Assembly: GCF_000364165.2 (NCBI RefSeq) | Contig: NZ_CP097810.1 | Span: 2,482,130-2,546,129, forward strand | Length of the DNA: 64,000 bases | From: Clostridium sp. MD294 | GTDB taxonomy: Bacteria; Bacillota; Clostridia; Lachnospirales; Anaerotignaceae | Reading direction: 5' to 3' | In this document: positions 9,720-17,864 of the stretch, piece by piece | Numbering within the stretch: position 1 is the first letter of the stretch | Layout: each line of letters opens with the position of its first letter | Position numbers and translations under genes: made by a program | The notes under the pieces: generated by a model | The model's input: only the letters and a program-made list of their open reading frames with translations | Database searches by the model: none | Told to the model about the DNA's origin: nothing

Positions 9720-12700
9720 TTAGCTTTCTCCTTCCTGATTCTTTTCATTCAACTCTTCAAATAGTGTTTCAATGTCTCTTATACTATATTGTTGTTTATT
9801 TTTTTGTTGTATTTCTGTTTTATCTTCATTAATAACACTTATAAATTCATTTTCTGTTGTATTACGATATAACATTCTTGCTTCATCAATAATATTGTCA
9901 AATTGTTTTGCTTTAATTATATTATCTATATTAGCCATTAATTCATTTTTTCTATAAAGAGCGTAAAAGTATAAATGGAGTTTAAAAACTTCTTCACTAT
10001 TTTTATTATCATTCTCTACTTTTTCCCACGTTAATTTGTAAATTTCGTTATTTAAAGCTCTTGCTTCTTCTTTTCCATACCACCCTCGCCCATAAAATAT
10101 TATATCCAATATATTACTTGCATATTGTATAATCTTATATGATTCTTTTTGTTTTTCATATTGTTGTCCTTTTATAGAAGGCAAAAATTCTATTTCTCTT
10201 AATTTATATTTTTCTTTTTTTGCAATTGTATCACTAATACCATCATAACACTTATCAAATTCTTCTAATTTAATTTTAAAATCTTTATTTTCTAATGAAA
10301 TATATTGCAAATTTGGTATTAACTTTTGTTCTAAATATTTGTTAATACTATTTTCCAAGTCTGCTATTGCTTTCTTTAATATAGGACTACTCCATAACTC
10401 ACCTTTTTCTATCTTTTTTATAATTTTATATTGTTTTTCATATTTAGTACCATCAAAATTCTCTAAAAAACTTTTGTTCTTTTCAAATGATTTCATACTT
10501 ACATTTTTAATTTCTTCATTGTTTAATGTTTCTTCAAAAATAACGTCTTTATAATATTTTATGATATAATTAAAAAATAGCTTGTTTCTTAAATTTACAA
10601 AATTTTCATAAGTTAATTCAGAAAATTTATTAATTATTTCTAAAGCAACTTGGTTTTTATAATTTTCTTCTTTTAATAATACTTTTTTTAGCACTGTTTC
10701 TTTATTTTTTAAAATAGGTTCAAACAAAATTTCAGCTTTAATTGTATCTTCTGTTCCAGCTAAAAAACTTTGTATTAAATTGAGACCAGACTTTAATGTT
10801 TCATAATTTTTACTTAAATATCCTCTTACTTTTTCATTAAAATCATTTTCTACACATAAAAAACTTTCAAACGCCTTTTGTACTTTTATGGTTAAATCTA
10901 ATTTTGTATTAGATATTTCTTTCTGATACAATTTATAAAAATTATAATCTAATTCCACCAATTTTTCATAAAAATGTAAAGAAAGTAAAAAATTTCCATT
11001 TATTAAAAATGTTCGTATAATATGTATAAAAAAGTCATCGCTATTATTAGAAGCGTCATTAGGTATAATTCTATTTATATATTCCTCCATTTCTTTTTTT
11101 ATAAACGTATTGCTTTCATTCAAAGAGGGTGTCAATAATAATAGTTTTATCGCTTTAATTTTTGATATTATATAGTTATATTGTGAAAAATAAGAAGTAT
11201 CTTGTTCAAATAATTTTTTTATAAATTCTAAGAATAAAAATAAAATAAATATACTTTTTCTTTTACTTTCATTTTTGTTATTTTTATTAAAATATTTATT
11301 TACATTTAATTGAGCGTTACCTATGTTTTTTATATATATTTTACCTACTGAGGAATCATTTATTGTAGTATTATTAATTTTATCATTAACCTTATCTTGC
11401 TTTATATCTAGTACTTCATTAATATATATAACAAAATTATCATAACGAATATATACATCTTCCTGCTCAACGTTAAAATGTACAATACTATCAATATTAT
11501 CACGTAAACCATTTAATACTGGATTTGCAGAAATCATAGTATCAATTAAATTTCTTTTATCTGTGTAATCAATATCTTTTTCATTAATCCATTTTTGATA
11601 CATATCATACAATACTGCATACACATTGTTTAGTCCTCTTGCAGTTTCATCAAAAAGGTGATATGTCAAAGGTAATACTTTATCCGTTTCCTGTTCACTA
11701 TACATTGTAAAAAATCTTTCTTTCTGAAATTCCTTTTCTTCCAGTTTTCTTAACATTTTATACAATGTAATTTCTTTTGATGTATCTTCTTCATTTTGTG
11801 CAATAAAATAATTTCCTCTATCTTTTAAAGACCAATATTTAATATTATGTCTATAAATAGGAGGAGCTACTTTTTTCAAATATTCATAAGCCAATTCTTT
11901 TTTACGTTCTAGTAAAGATGTTTCATTTATAAATTTTCCATTCCATACCTTTTCAGAAAAAGCCTGTTCTTGTCTTAAAAAATCTATTGCAATAGCTTCT
12001 TCAAATGTATCTAAATCCCCTGAAAGAAATGTAACAATATTAGGGTGAGAAATGTAAGAAAGGAGTGTTTTTACCACATCCATACATCTATTTGTACTCA
12101 AGTCAATATCATCTATAAATACAAATATCATAGATTTTTTTTCTTCACAGTTTTTTAATAAAGCATTGATAAATCTATGAAATTTTTTAATAAACTCTTG
12201 GTCTGCATTAAAAATCTGACTAGATTTTTTAGTATACTCTAATTCACTGATAAAATTATCCATCAATATATGTTTATATTGCGGCTGTATATAACAAAAT
12301 TGTTTTACAACATCATTGTATTTTTCCTCTAGTTCGTTTTTGGCTTTTCTATTACCGATACAATCATTAACATAATTTTCATTTTTATATTGTTTTACTA
12401 TATCAGAAAACATACCAATAATACTTGACATTAAACTATTATTCTGAGACATATTTTCAGGTATAATAATAGGGAGTAAAATATCCTTTTTATCTTCTTT
12501 TTTTAATGTTTCACGTATTGTACGCAATATAGATGTTTTTCCTGTTCCTCTTTTTCCAAGAATAGCAATATTGTTTATTTTTTGAGGGGTCATATCTATA
12601 TCTTTTTCTGATAATTCTTCAACATTTTCACGAAATAATTCTATTTGATTAAAAATAGTATCATATGTTGCTAATGTCTTTTTTATTTCAGACTCTGTTA

Positions 12701-12737
12701 ATATTCTTGCTCCTAGTGTCACTTTTTTTCTTTCCAT
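9720..12737 (-). CDS. rdrA: RADAR ATPase RdrA (large P-loop NTPase)
   Basis: This 1005-residue protein has an N-terminal P-loop ATPase domain: Walker A GKRGTGKTS (about 61-69) and a hydrophobic Walker B strand ending IDDIDLS (about 207-213). A long all-helical C-terminal region, lysine/asparagine-rich, has no recognisable domain. There are no membrane helices. This fits RdrA, the ring-forming ATPase of RADAR that binds RdrB and is needed for defence. The gene directly precedes rdrB with no gap, the standard RADAR order. No third gene (the membrane accessory found in some RADAR loci) is visible, so this looks like the minimal two-gene form. The ATG at 12737 follows a purine-rich site and a strong promoter. 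Confidence 0.87.
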   Translation of the reverse strand: MERKKVTLGARILTESEIKKTLATYDTIFNQIELFRENVEELSEKDIDMTPQKINNIAILGKRGTGKTSILRTIRETLKKEDKKDILLPIIIPENMSQNNSLMSSIIGMFSDIVKQYKNENYVNDCIGNRKAKNELEEKYNDVVKQFCYIQPQYKHILMDNFISELEYTKKSSQIFNADQEFIKKFHRFINALLKNCEEKKSMIFVFIDDIDLSTNRCMDVVKTLLSYISHPNIVTFLSGDLDTFEEAIAIDFLRQEQAFSEKVWNGKFINETSLLERKKELAYEYLKKVAPPIYRHNIKYWSLKDRGNYFIAQNEEDTSKEITLYKMLRKLEEKEFQKERFFTMYSEQETDKVLPLTYHLFDETARGLNNVYAVLYDMYQKWINEKDIDYTDKRNLIDTMISANPVLNGLRDNIDSIVHFNVEQEDVYIRYDNFVIYINEVLDIKQDKVNDKINNTTINDSSVGKIYIKNIGNAQLNVNKYFNKNNKNESKRKSIFILFLFLEFIKKLFEQDTSYFSQYNYIISKIKAIKLLLLTPSLNESNTFIKKEMEEYINRIIPNDASNNSDDFFIHIIRTFLINGNFLLSLHFYEKLVELDYNFYKLYQKEISNTKLDLTIKVQKAFESFLCVENDFNEKVRGYLSKNYETLKSGLNLIQSFLAGTEDTIKAEILFEPILKNKETVLKKVLLKEENYKNQVALEIINKFSELTYENFVNLRNKLFFNYIIKYYKDVIFEETLNNEEIKNVSMKSFEKNKSFLENFDGTKYEKQYKIIKKIEKGELWSSPILKKAIADLENSINKYLEQKLIPNLQYISLENKDFKIKLEEFDKCYDGISDTIAKKEKYKLREIEFLPSIKGQQYEKQKESYKIIQYASNILDIIFYGRGWYGKEEARALNNEIYKLTWEKVENDNKNSEEVFKLHLYFYALYRKNELMANIDNIIKAKQFDNIIDEARMLYRNTTENEFISVINEDKTEIQQKNKQQYSIRDIETLFEELNEKNQEGES

Positions 12738-12784
12738 AAAAAAACACCACTTTCCTTTATGCCATTATTCTACATTTTTCACTA

Positions 12785-12813
12785 ATTATAACATAACCTA
12801 TTTAAGTATGCAA
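12785..12813 (-). promoter_or_regulatory. Promoter of the rdrA-rdrB operon
   Basis: On the minus strand TTGCAT (12808-12813) and TATAAT (12785-12790) are separated by exactly 17 bases, about 48 bases before the rdrA ATG. It is a near-consensus housekeeping promoter. The -35 box lies at the tail of a gene fragment. Confidence 0.75.
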
Positions 12814-12814
12814 T

Positions 12815-12985
12815 TTATGACTCATCAAAAGAATATTTATAAAATTGACTTAATGTGTTTAAATAATTTTTCCAATTTTCAATACTGCTTGTTACAGTAT
12901 CACTTGTTTCTTGCGACAGCTCTATCATTTTTTTGTTTTGTTGAATTTTTCTTATACAGTCACGCTTCTTTATTAAATCTACAGA
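12815..12985 (-). pseudogene. Short gene fragment upstream of rdrA
   Basis: A minus-strand frame of 56 codons, from after a TGA to TAA 12815-12817, reads like real helical protein (RKIQQNKKMIELSQETSDT and on to KYSFDES). It has no good start or ribosome site except an internal ATG. It looks like the 3' remnant of a lost gene, cut off before the RADAR operon. The family is not recognised. The remainder of 12986-13121 shows no gene. Confidence 0.35.
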
Positions 12986-13121
12986 TCATAAAAAAGCGAA
13001 TGTATTACTTCAATAATAAATATAGTACTTTGTTTTTTGTAAAAAAATAGAGCATATAGATTGATTTTCTATATGCTTCATGATTATATAATCATTCTAA
13101 TAAAGTAACAAATAAGGGTTT

Positions 13122-13436
13122 TCATTCTGCATCAATATCCAATGTTTCGATTAAAAAACTCACAGGACGAAATCCATCATTGCAAGAAATCATAGCAGAT
13201 TTTTTATTTTTCATCCAACCATTATACAAATTTTCACCACCATGAGCAAGTGTCATTACAAATGCCGACATACTCTCCCACGCACTTTCACAAAATCCTT
13301 CTGGTTTTTGCCAGCCGTTTGCAATAAATACCTGTCCCTCTTTCATATCACAGGCATGAGAAATTGGATTTTCATACTTTTCTATTAAATCTGTATAATG
13401 TGCTATTTTCATAACAGAAATTTTTACTTTCTTCAA
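13122..13436 (-). CDS. TIGR04076-type small conserved protein
   Basis: This 104-residue protein matches the pattern I know for the TIGR04076 family of small proteins of unknown role: an N-terminal strand (KKVKISVMKI), a Cys-x-Met-x-x-Gly-Gln region, KPEGFCESAWESM near the middle, MTLAHGGE, and a C-terminal ISCNDGFRPVSF. Four cysteines are conserved-looking. It has no signal or membrane segment, so it should be cytoplasmic. The family has no established function. It follows a broken gene on the same strand by 35 bases and may once have shared its transcript. Confidence 0.75.
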   Translation of the reverse strand: MKKVKISVMKIAHYTDLIEKYENPISHACDMKEGQVFIANGWQKPEGFCESAWESMSAFVMTLAHGGENLYNGWMKNKKSAMISCNDGFRPVSFLIETLDIDAE

Positions 13437-13471
13437 TATAACACCTCCATAAATTATTTGTATATAAAAAA

Positions 13472-14104
13472 TTAATACATTAATTCATGAAAAAACTCAT
13501 TATCAGTCATATTTTTAACTAAAAAACTTGGCTGTTTTGTTGCCATTTTATAAAGTTTAGTAAGGACATTTTTATCAATTTCATGATATATTTTTAAATG
13601 TAATCGTTCTGCAATTTCTTTTTGTAGTTTATTGTATTCAGGCATATCATCACCATAGACATTTTTGAAATTATTACGACCCTCTGCTTCAAATTCTACA
13701 ATATCTTTTTCTAATAAAAAAGAGTCATCAATATATTTTTTTCTCATATAATTCTGCCATGCACACGCACAATTTAATTGCAATTCTAATAAGTCCTTTA
13801 GTGTTTCTGCTACTCTCCCACATTCGCCTTCTGCATAATCTATTCGTACAATATCCCCATCTTCTAACAAAGCATAACATCCTCCACAACCATCTTCTGC
13901 AAAAACTGCTCCATCTATATTAAATGTACAATTATATTCTTCACAATAAGAAGATAGTGGTATTAACTGTTCTATCAATTCTAAATTACATAAAGCTAAT
14001 ACTTTTTCATATAAATCTCTATCTTCTAATATAATAGAAAAATATTCCTCCCATTGTTCTCGTTCTTTTATATTTGGATTGTCATAATTTTAAAATATTC
14101 CCAT
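13472..14104 (-). pseudogene. SUKH/SMI1-like protein gene with a stop at codon 5
   Basis: From ATG 14104, with an AGGAGAT site 9 bases before it, the frame reads Met-Gly-Ile-Phe, then TAA at 14090-14092. It then continues open for 205 codons (NYDNPNIKEREQWEEYF onward) to 13472. The codon before the stop and the whole downstream frame look coding, so a single substitution explains the break. A shorter product could start at TTG 13978. The body has a GCGGCYALLEDGDIVRIDY segment and acidic helices, resembling SMI1/KNR4 (SUKH) proteins, which often act as immunity proteins. That family call is tentative. The gene is either a recent pseudogene or is read through. Confidence 0.6.
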
Positions 14105-14350
14105 TTCAAATATATCTCCTATTAATTTTGTTTTTTTTAAGTTGTTAATATCATACCATAATTACATTTCTTTTACTATTTAATTAAATTTTTTTATTAT
14201 TCTTTATAATCATCGCTTACCTTCCCTATTTTTTCAGTTATTTTATTCTCACTTTTTTCCACTAACACAATAGATAATTCTGTTATTTTCCCATATTTAA
14301 AAATTTTTTGTAATTTTATATACAAATTTTTTGTTGTATATTATAATGTA

Positions 14351-14443
14351 AGAGTAGTATCCTAATTTTAATATCGGAGAGAATAAAACAATTCAAAAAA
14401 GCCTTCTATATTCAGGACTTACTGAAGTTTTGGGTACTACTCT
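14351..14443. ncRNA. Structured element of about 95 bases, possible small RNA
   Basis: The 428-base gap 14105-14532 holds this element and otherwise AT-rich DNA. A 12-base outer stem pairs AGAGTAGTATCC (14351-14362) with GGGTACTACTCT (14432-14443), with one mismatch. Inside is a second hairpin around TTCAG/CTGAA (14411-14426). On the plus strand a TATAAT (14342-14347) sits at the right distance to start a transcript at the stem. On the minus strand it would lie in the 3' region of the scrB transcript. It fits no riboswitch or RNA consensus I can name. The strand is undecided. Confidence 0.4.
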
Positions 14444-14532
14444 CACTCTTAAATTGAAATTTAGTTTTATTTGTTTTCTATATGTATAATATATCTCAAA
14501 TACTATTATCAAGTGTTATCACTCTAAAAATA

Positions 14533-15921
14533 TTACTCTACATATATTTTTAACACAGAAGGAAAAGCACGAAATGTTGCAACTTTTTCTCCTTTATTGA
14601 CAAACAATTCTACAAATGTATTATCATAATATAAATCTAATTGTAACGGTTTTTTTAAATCAATAGAAAAAATTCTTTGTTCTCCATATTCACAACAAAA
14701 TCTTTGTTTTAAACCACTTCTATCAATTCTCAAAAGATTATTTTCTTTTTCAATTATAATATCAAAATGGTCTTGTTGTTCTCCAATATGAATAGATTGT
14801 ATATTTTCTTTGGTTACATTTACCTTCAAATGAAAATTTTTATTTACTGGAATTGCTTTTTTATTATTTAATTGTATTGTTTCAAACTGGTCTGCTACAG
14901 ATGGATATAAAGTTTGTAGCAATTTGCCATTTTGTATAGATAACACTCTTGGCATAGTAATGCCATGTATCCACATATCCGTATTCATGTAAGGAAGTTT
15001 TTGTGTTCCGCAACCAAACCATGCAAAATATATCGGTTGTCCTTTTTTATCATAAAAAGGTTGTGGAGCATAAAAGTCAAAGCCTTTATCTAATTCGTCA
15101 TAATATTCTACTTCAAACTTCATATTGTCTACATCAAGCTGACCCACAAAATAAACAGAGGAAAATTCATTTTGATATTTTTCACCTTTTGTTTGAACTC
15201 CCATTAAAGATAGAAAAAGTACATCTTTATTATCTACTCTTATAATACCTGGACATTCAAACATATAGCCTAGTTCTAATTCTCCTAAAGATATTGTACC
15301 TTTATAATCCCACTTTAAAGCATCTAAACTTTGATAAAGTAATATTCTTCCTTGTCCTTCTATTGTTCCGCCACCTAAAAGCATATAATATTTTCCATCT
15401 CTTAAAAATACAAATGGGTCACGAATTTCTCCTGTTAAACCACATGGTTTTTTGTCTATAATAGGATTATTTTTATATTTTTGTATTTTGCCATCTGGTG
15501 TCATAAAAGCAACTGCCTGTTTAGGAACTTTTCCATTTGAACTTTTATAATTAGCTGTATAATATAAAAATAAGTTTTCCCCAATTTGTATACTATTTCC
15601 TGAATAGCAGCCATTTTTTTCATATTCCTCTGTTGGAATTAGTATTTCATTAGAATGTTGATAAATTACTAAATCTTCAGATATAAAATGCCCCCAATGT
15701 TTCATACCATGGCTTGTATCAAAGGGATGCCACTGATAAAAAATATGATATTTTCCATTATAATATGCTAAACCATTTGGGTCATTTAATAAACCACAAG
15801 GCGGTGTTATATGAAATTTAGGTTTATGTGGAGAAGACTGGCAGTAATTTGCCAATTTTCTTATATAATTTTCATTTTCTTTTGTAATATATGTATACTT
15901 TTCAAATTCTTTTTTTTCCAT
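14533..15921 (-). CDS. scrB: Sucrose-6-phosphate hydrolase (GH32)
   Basis: This GH32 enzyme cleaves sucrose 6-phosphate, made by PTS uptake, into glucose 6-phosphate and fructose in the cytoplasm. The 462 residues show the family's three acidic residues: the nucleophile in LLNDPNG (about 47-53), the stabiliser in EIRDPFVF (about 168), and the acid/base Glu in YMFECPGI (about 222). A C-terminal beta-sandwich domain follows. There is no signal peptide, which agrees with the intracellular phospho-sugar role. The gene begins 2 bases after the end of the PTS gene, so it is the last gene of a three-gene operon. The length is typical of ScrB/SacA. Confidence 0.92.
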   Translation of the reverse strand: MEKKEFEKYTYITKENENYIRKLANYCQSSPHKPKFHITPPCGLLNDPNGLAYYNGKYHIFYQWHPFDTSHGMKHWGHFISEDLVIYQHSNEILIPTEEYEKNGCYSGNSIQIGENLFLYYTANYKSSNGKVPKQAVAFMTPDGKIQKYKNNPIIDKKPCGLTGEIRDPFVFLRDGKYYMLLGGGTIEGQGRILLYQSLDALKWDYKGTISLGELELGYMFECPGIIRVDNKDVLFLSLMGVQTKGEKYQNEFSSVYFVGQLDVDNMKFEVEYYDELDKGFDFYAPQPFYDKKGQPIYFAWFGCGTQKLPYMNTDMWIHGITMPRVLSIQNGKLLQTLYPSVADQFETIQLNNKKAIPVNKNFHLKVNVTKENIQSIHIGEQQDHFDIIIEKENNLLRIDRSGLKQRFCCEYGEQRIFSIDLKKPLQLDLYYDNTFVELFVNKGEKVATFRAFPSVLKIYVE

Positions 15922-15923
15922 TA

Positions 15924-17831
15924 TTATTCTCCAATCAAATCTTGTGCTGCTTTTACATTTTTTCCAGAGATAAAGTGTATCGTTTCTCCTTGTCCTTCTT
16001 CAAGCTCTACTATAATTACAACAGGACTAAATCCTTTTTGTTGAATTTTTTTCTTGTCAAAAGAAAGTAATTTCTCTCCTTTTTTTACTTTATCACCTAC
16101 ATTTACAAAATATTCAAATCCTTCTCCATTCATTGCCACAGTATCAATGCCTACATGAATTAAAATATTAATACCATTATTTAAAGTAATGCCTACTGCG
16201 TGTTTGCTGTCTTCTATTACAGTGCAAATTGTGCCATCTGCTGGAGCAACAACCACTTCACTCTCTGGTATAATACCTACGCCATTTCCAAGCACTTTTT
16301 CAGAAAAAACACCATCTCCAATTTGTTGAATTGAAATAACATCTCCATCTACTGCTGCATAAAGAGATTGTTTTTCTGTTGTTTTTGTAATATCAATCTT
16401 TTTTTCTTCTTCTTCATCGTTTTCTTTTGGCATTCCTTTTATTTTATCATAAACTAATATCAACACAATAGGAACAACAAAAGCAATTATATTGCCAATG
16501 ATGTAAAATACTAATTTTTCTGGTACTACAATTAACAAACCTAATACACCTGTAAGACCTTGACCAATGGCACGTACAGAAGTGATTTTCATAAAAGCAC
16601 CACCGACTCCTGCTCCTAAACAAGCACAAATAAAAGGTTTTATAGAATATTTTAAATTTACTGCAAATATTGCAGGTTCAGAAATACCTACTAAAGTAGG
16701 AACAAAACTAGACATTGCAATATCTCTATCTTTTGATTTCTTTTTTGCTAACAAATACATACCAATTGCACCACCACCTTGTGCAATAATAGATACTGAC
16801 CATATTCCTTGAATATAATTAAAACCTGTTGTTGCAATTAAATTTGCCTCAATACCTTGAATTGCCTGATGTGTTCCTGTTACTACTAATGGTTGTAACA
16901 GTGCTGCAAAAATAAATGCACCTACTGCACCAAAACTATTATATAATATGTCAATTACTGCTGCAAGACCATTACCAATCACATTACCAACTGGACCAAA
17001 AACAGTAAACAATGCAATATTTGCAAGCAATATTGTAATTGTTGGAACAAGTACAAACGAAATGACTGCTGGTACATATTTTTGTGCAACTTTTTCTACT
17101 TTAGACATAAACCATGCTGTCAATATTGCTGGAAATACACCGCCTTGAAAAGCTACTTTTGCAACAGAAAGTCCCGCAAAATTCCAATACTCAGCACTAG
17201 AAGCATCTAATACAAAAGCATTTCTATTCATTAAATTAGGGTGTACCATAACAATACCAACTAATATACCAAGTATAGTATTACCACCAAATCTTTTTAC
17301 AGCACTATACATTACTAATATTGGTAGATAATCAAATGTTGTTGCTATAATTCCCATAAAATCCGCTAAACTATTTAAAAATGGACTTTGGTCAACTAAA
17401 GCACCTTCTAATCCAAATAATCCTTGTGCTGTCAATAATGCCTTGATACCAATAATAATAGCTGCTGCTACAAAAGCAGGAATAATAGGAATAAAAATAT
17501 CAGAAAACACCTTAAATCCTTGCTGTAGTTTTCCAAGTTTGCTAATGCCTTCTTGTTTTGCTTCTGCTGCTGACATTTCTTTTGCTCCTGTCACTTTTAC
17601 AAAAGCATCATATACATTATTTACTGTACCAGTTCCAAAAATAATCATCAACTGCCCACTGTTAAATACAACGCCTTTAGAACCTTCTATATTTTCCAAT
17701 TTTTTTCTATCATATTTTTCTGTATCATTTAATATTAGTCGAAGCCTTGTAACGCAATGTGTTACACCTTTTATATTTTCTTTGCCTCCAACATATTTTA
17801 CAATTTCTTCAGATATTTTTTTATAATCCAT
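15924..17831 (-). CDS. PTS sugar transporter, fused EIIBCA (sucrose/beta-glucoside family)
   Basis: This protein imports and phosphorylates a sugar at the cytoplasmic membrane. The 635 residues contain EIIB with the phosphorylated Cys in GVTHCVTRLRL (about 26), a ten-helix EIIC (about 100-460) including a GTHQAIQGIEANLIA loop, and a Crr-type EIIA at the C-terminus with the active His in ILIHVGIDTV (about 569). The whole is the BglP/ScrA-like IIBCA order. Its position between a GH32-like enzyme and ScrB makes sucrose the likely substrate. A related fructosyl disaccharide is possible. The stop is 2 bases before scrB, and the start follows the upstream gene by 33 bases. Confidence 0.9.
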   Translation of the reverse strand: MDYKKISEEIVKYVGGKENIKGVTHCVTRLRLILNDTEKYDRKKLENIEGSKGVVFNSGQLMIIFGTGTVNNVYDAFVKVTGAKEMSAAEAKQEGISKLGKLQQGFKVFSDIFIPIIPAFVAAAIIIGIKALLTAQGLFGLEGALVDQSPFLNSLADFMGIIATTFDYLPILVMYSAVKRFGGNTILGILVGIVMVHPNLMNRNAFVLDASSAEYWNFAGLSVAKVAFQGGVFPAILTAWFMSKVEKVAQKYVPAVISFVLVPTITILLANIALFTVFGPVGNVIGNGLAAVIDILYNSFGAVGAFIFAALLQPLVVTGTHQAIQGIEANLIATTGFNYIQGIWSVSIIAQGGGAIGMYLLAKKKSKDRDIAMSSFVPTLVGISEPAIFAVNLKYSIKPFICACLGAGVGGAFMKITSVRAIGQGLTGVLGLLIVVPEKLVFYIIGNIIAFVVPIVLILVYDKIKGMPKENDEEEEKKIDITKTTEKQSLYAAVDGDVISIQQIGDGVFSEKVLGNGVGIIPESEVVVAPADGTICTVIEDSKHAVGITLNNGINILIHVGIDTVAMNGEGFEYFVNVGDKVKKGEKLLSFDKKKIQQKGFSPVVIIVELEEGQGETIHFISGKNVKAAQDLIGE

Positions 17832-17864
17832 AATTTTCCCTCCTTAAATTGTCAAATTATCACT

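Noticed and set aside
12808-13050. Plus-strand open frame of 80 codons upstream of rdrA
   Set aside because: It has no ribosome site and is Phe/Cys/Leu-rich, typical of an antisense shadow. The minus strand here has a better protein-like fragment.
14351-14443. Assignment of the structured element to a known riboswitch or to a T-box
   Set aside because: I looked for purine, TPP, SAM, THF, glycine and T-box core motifs and found none that fit.
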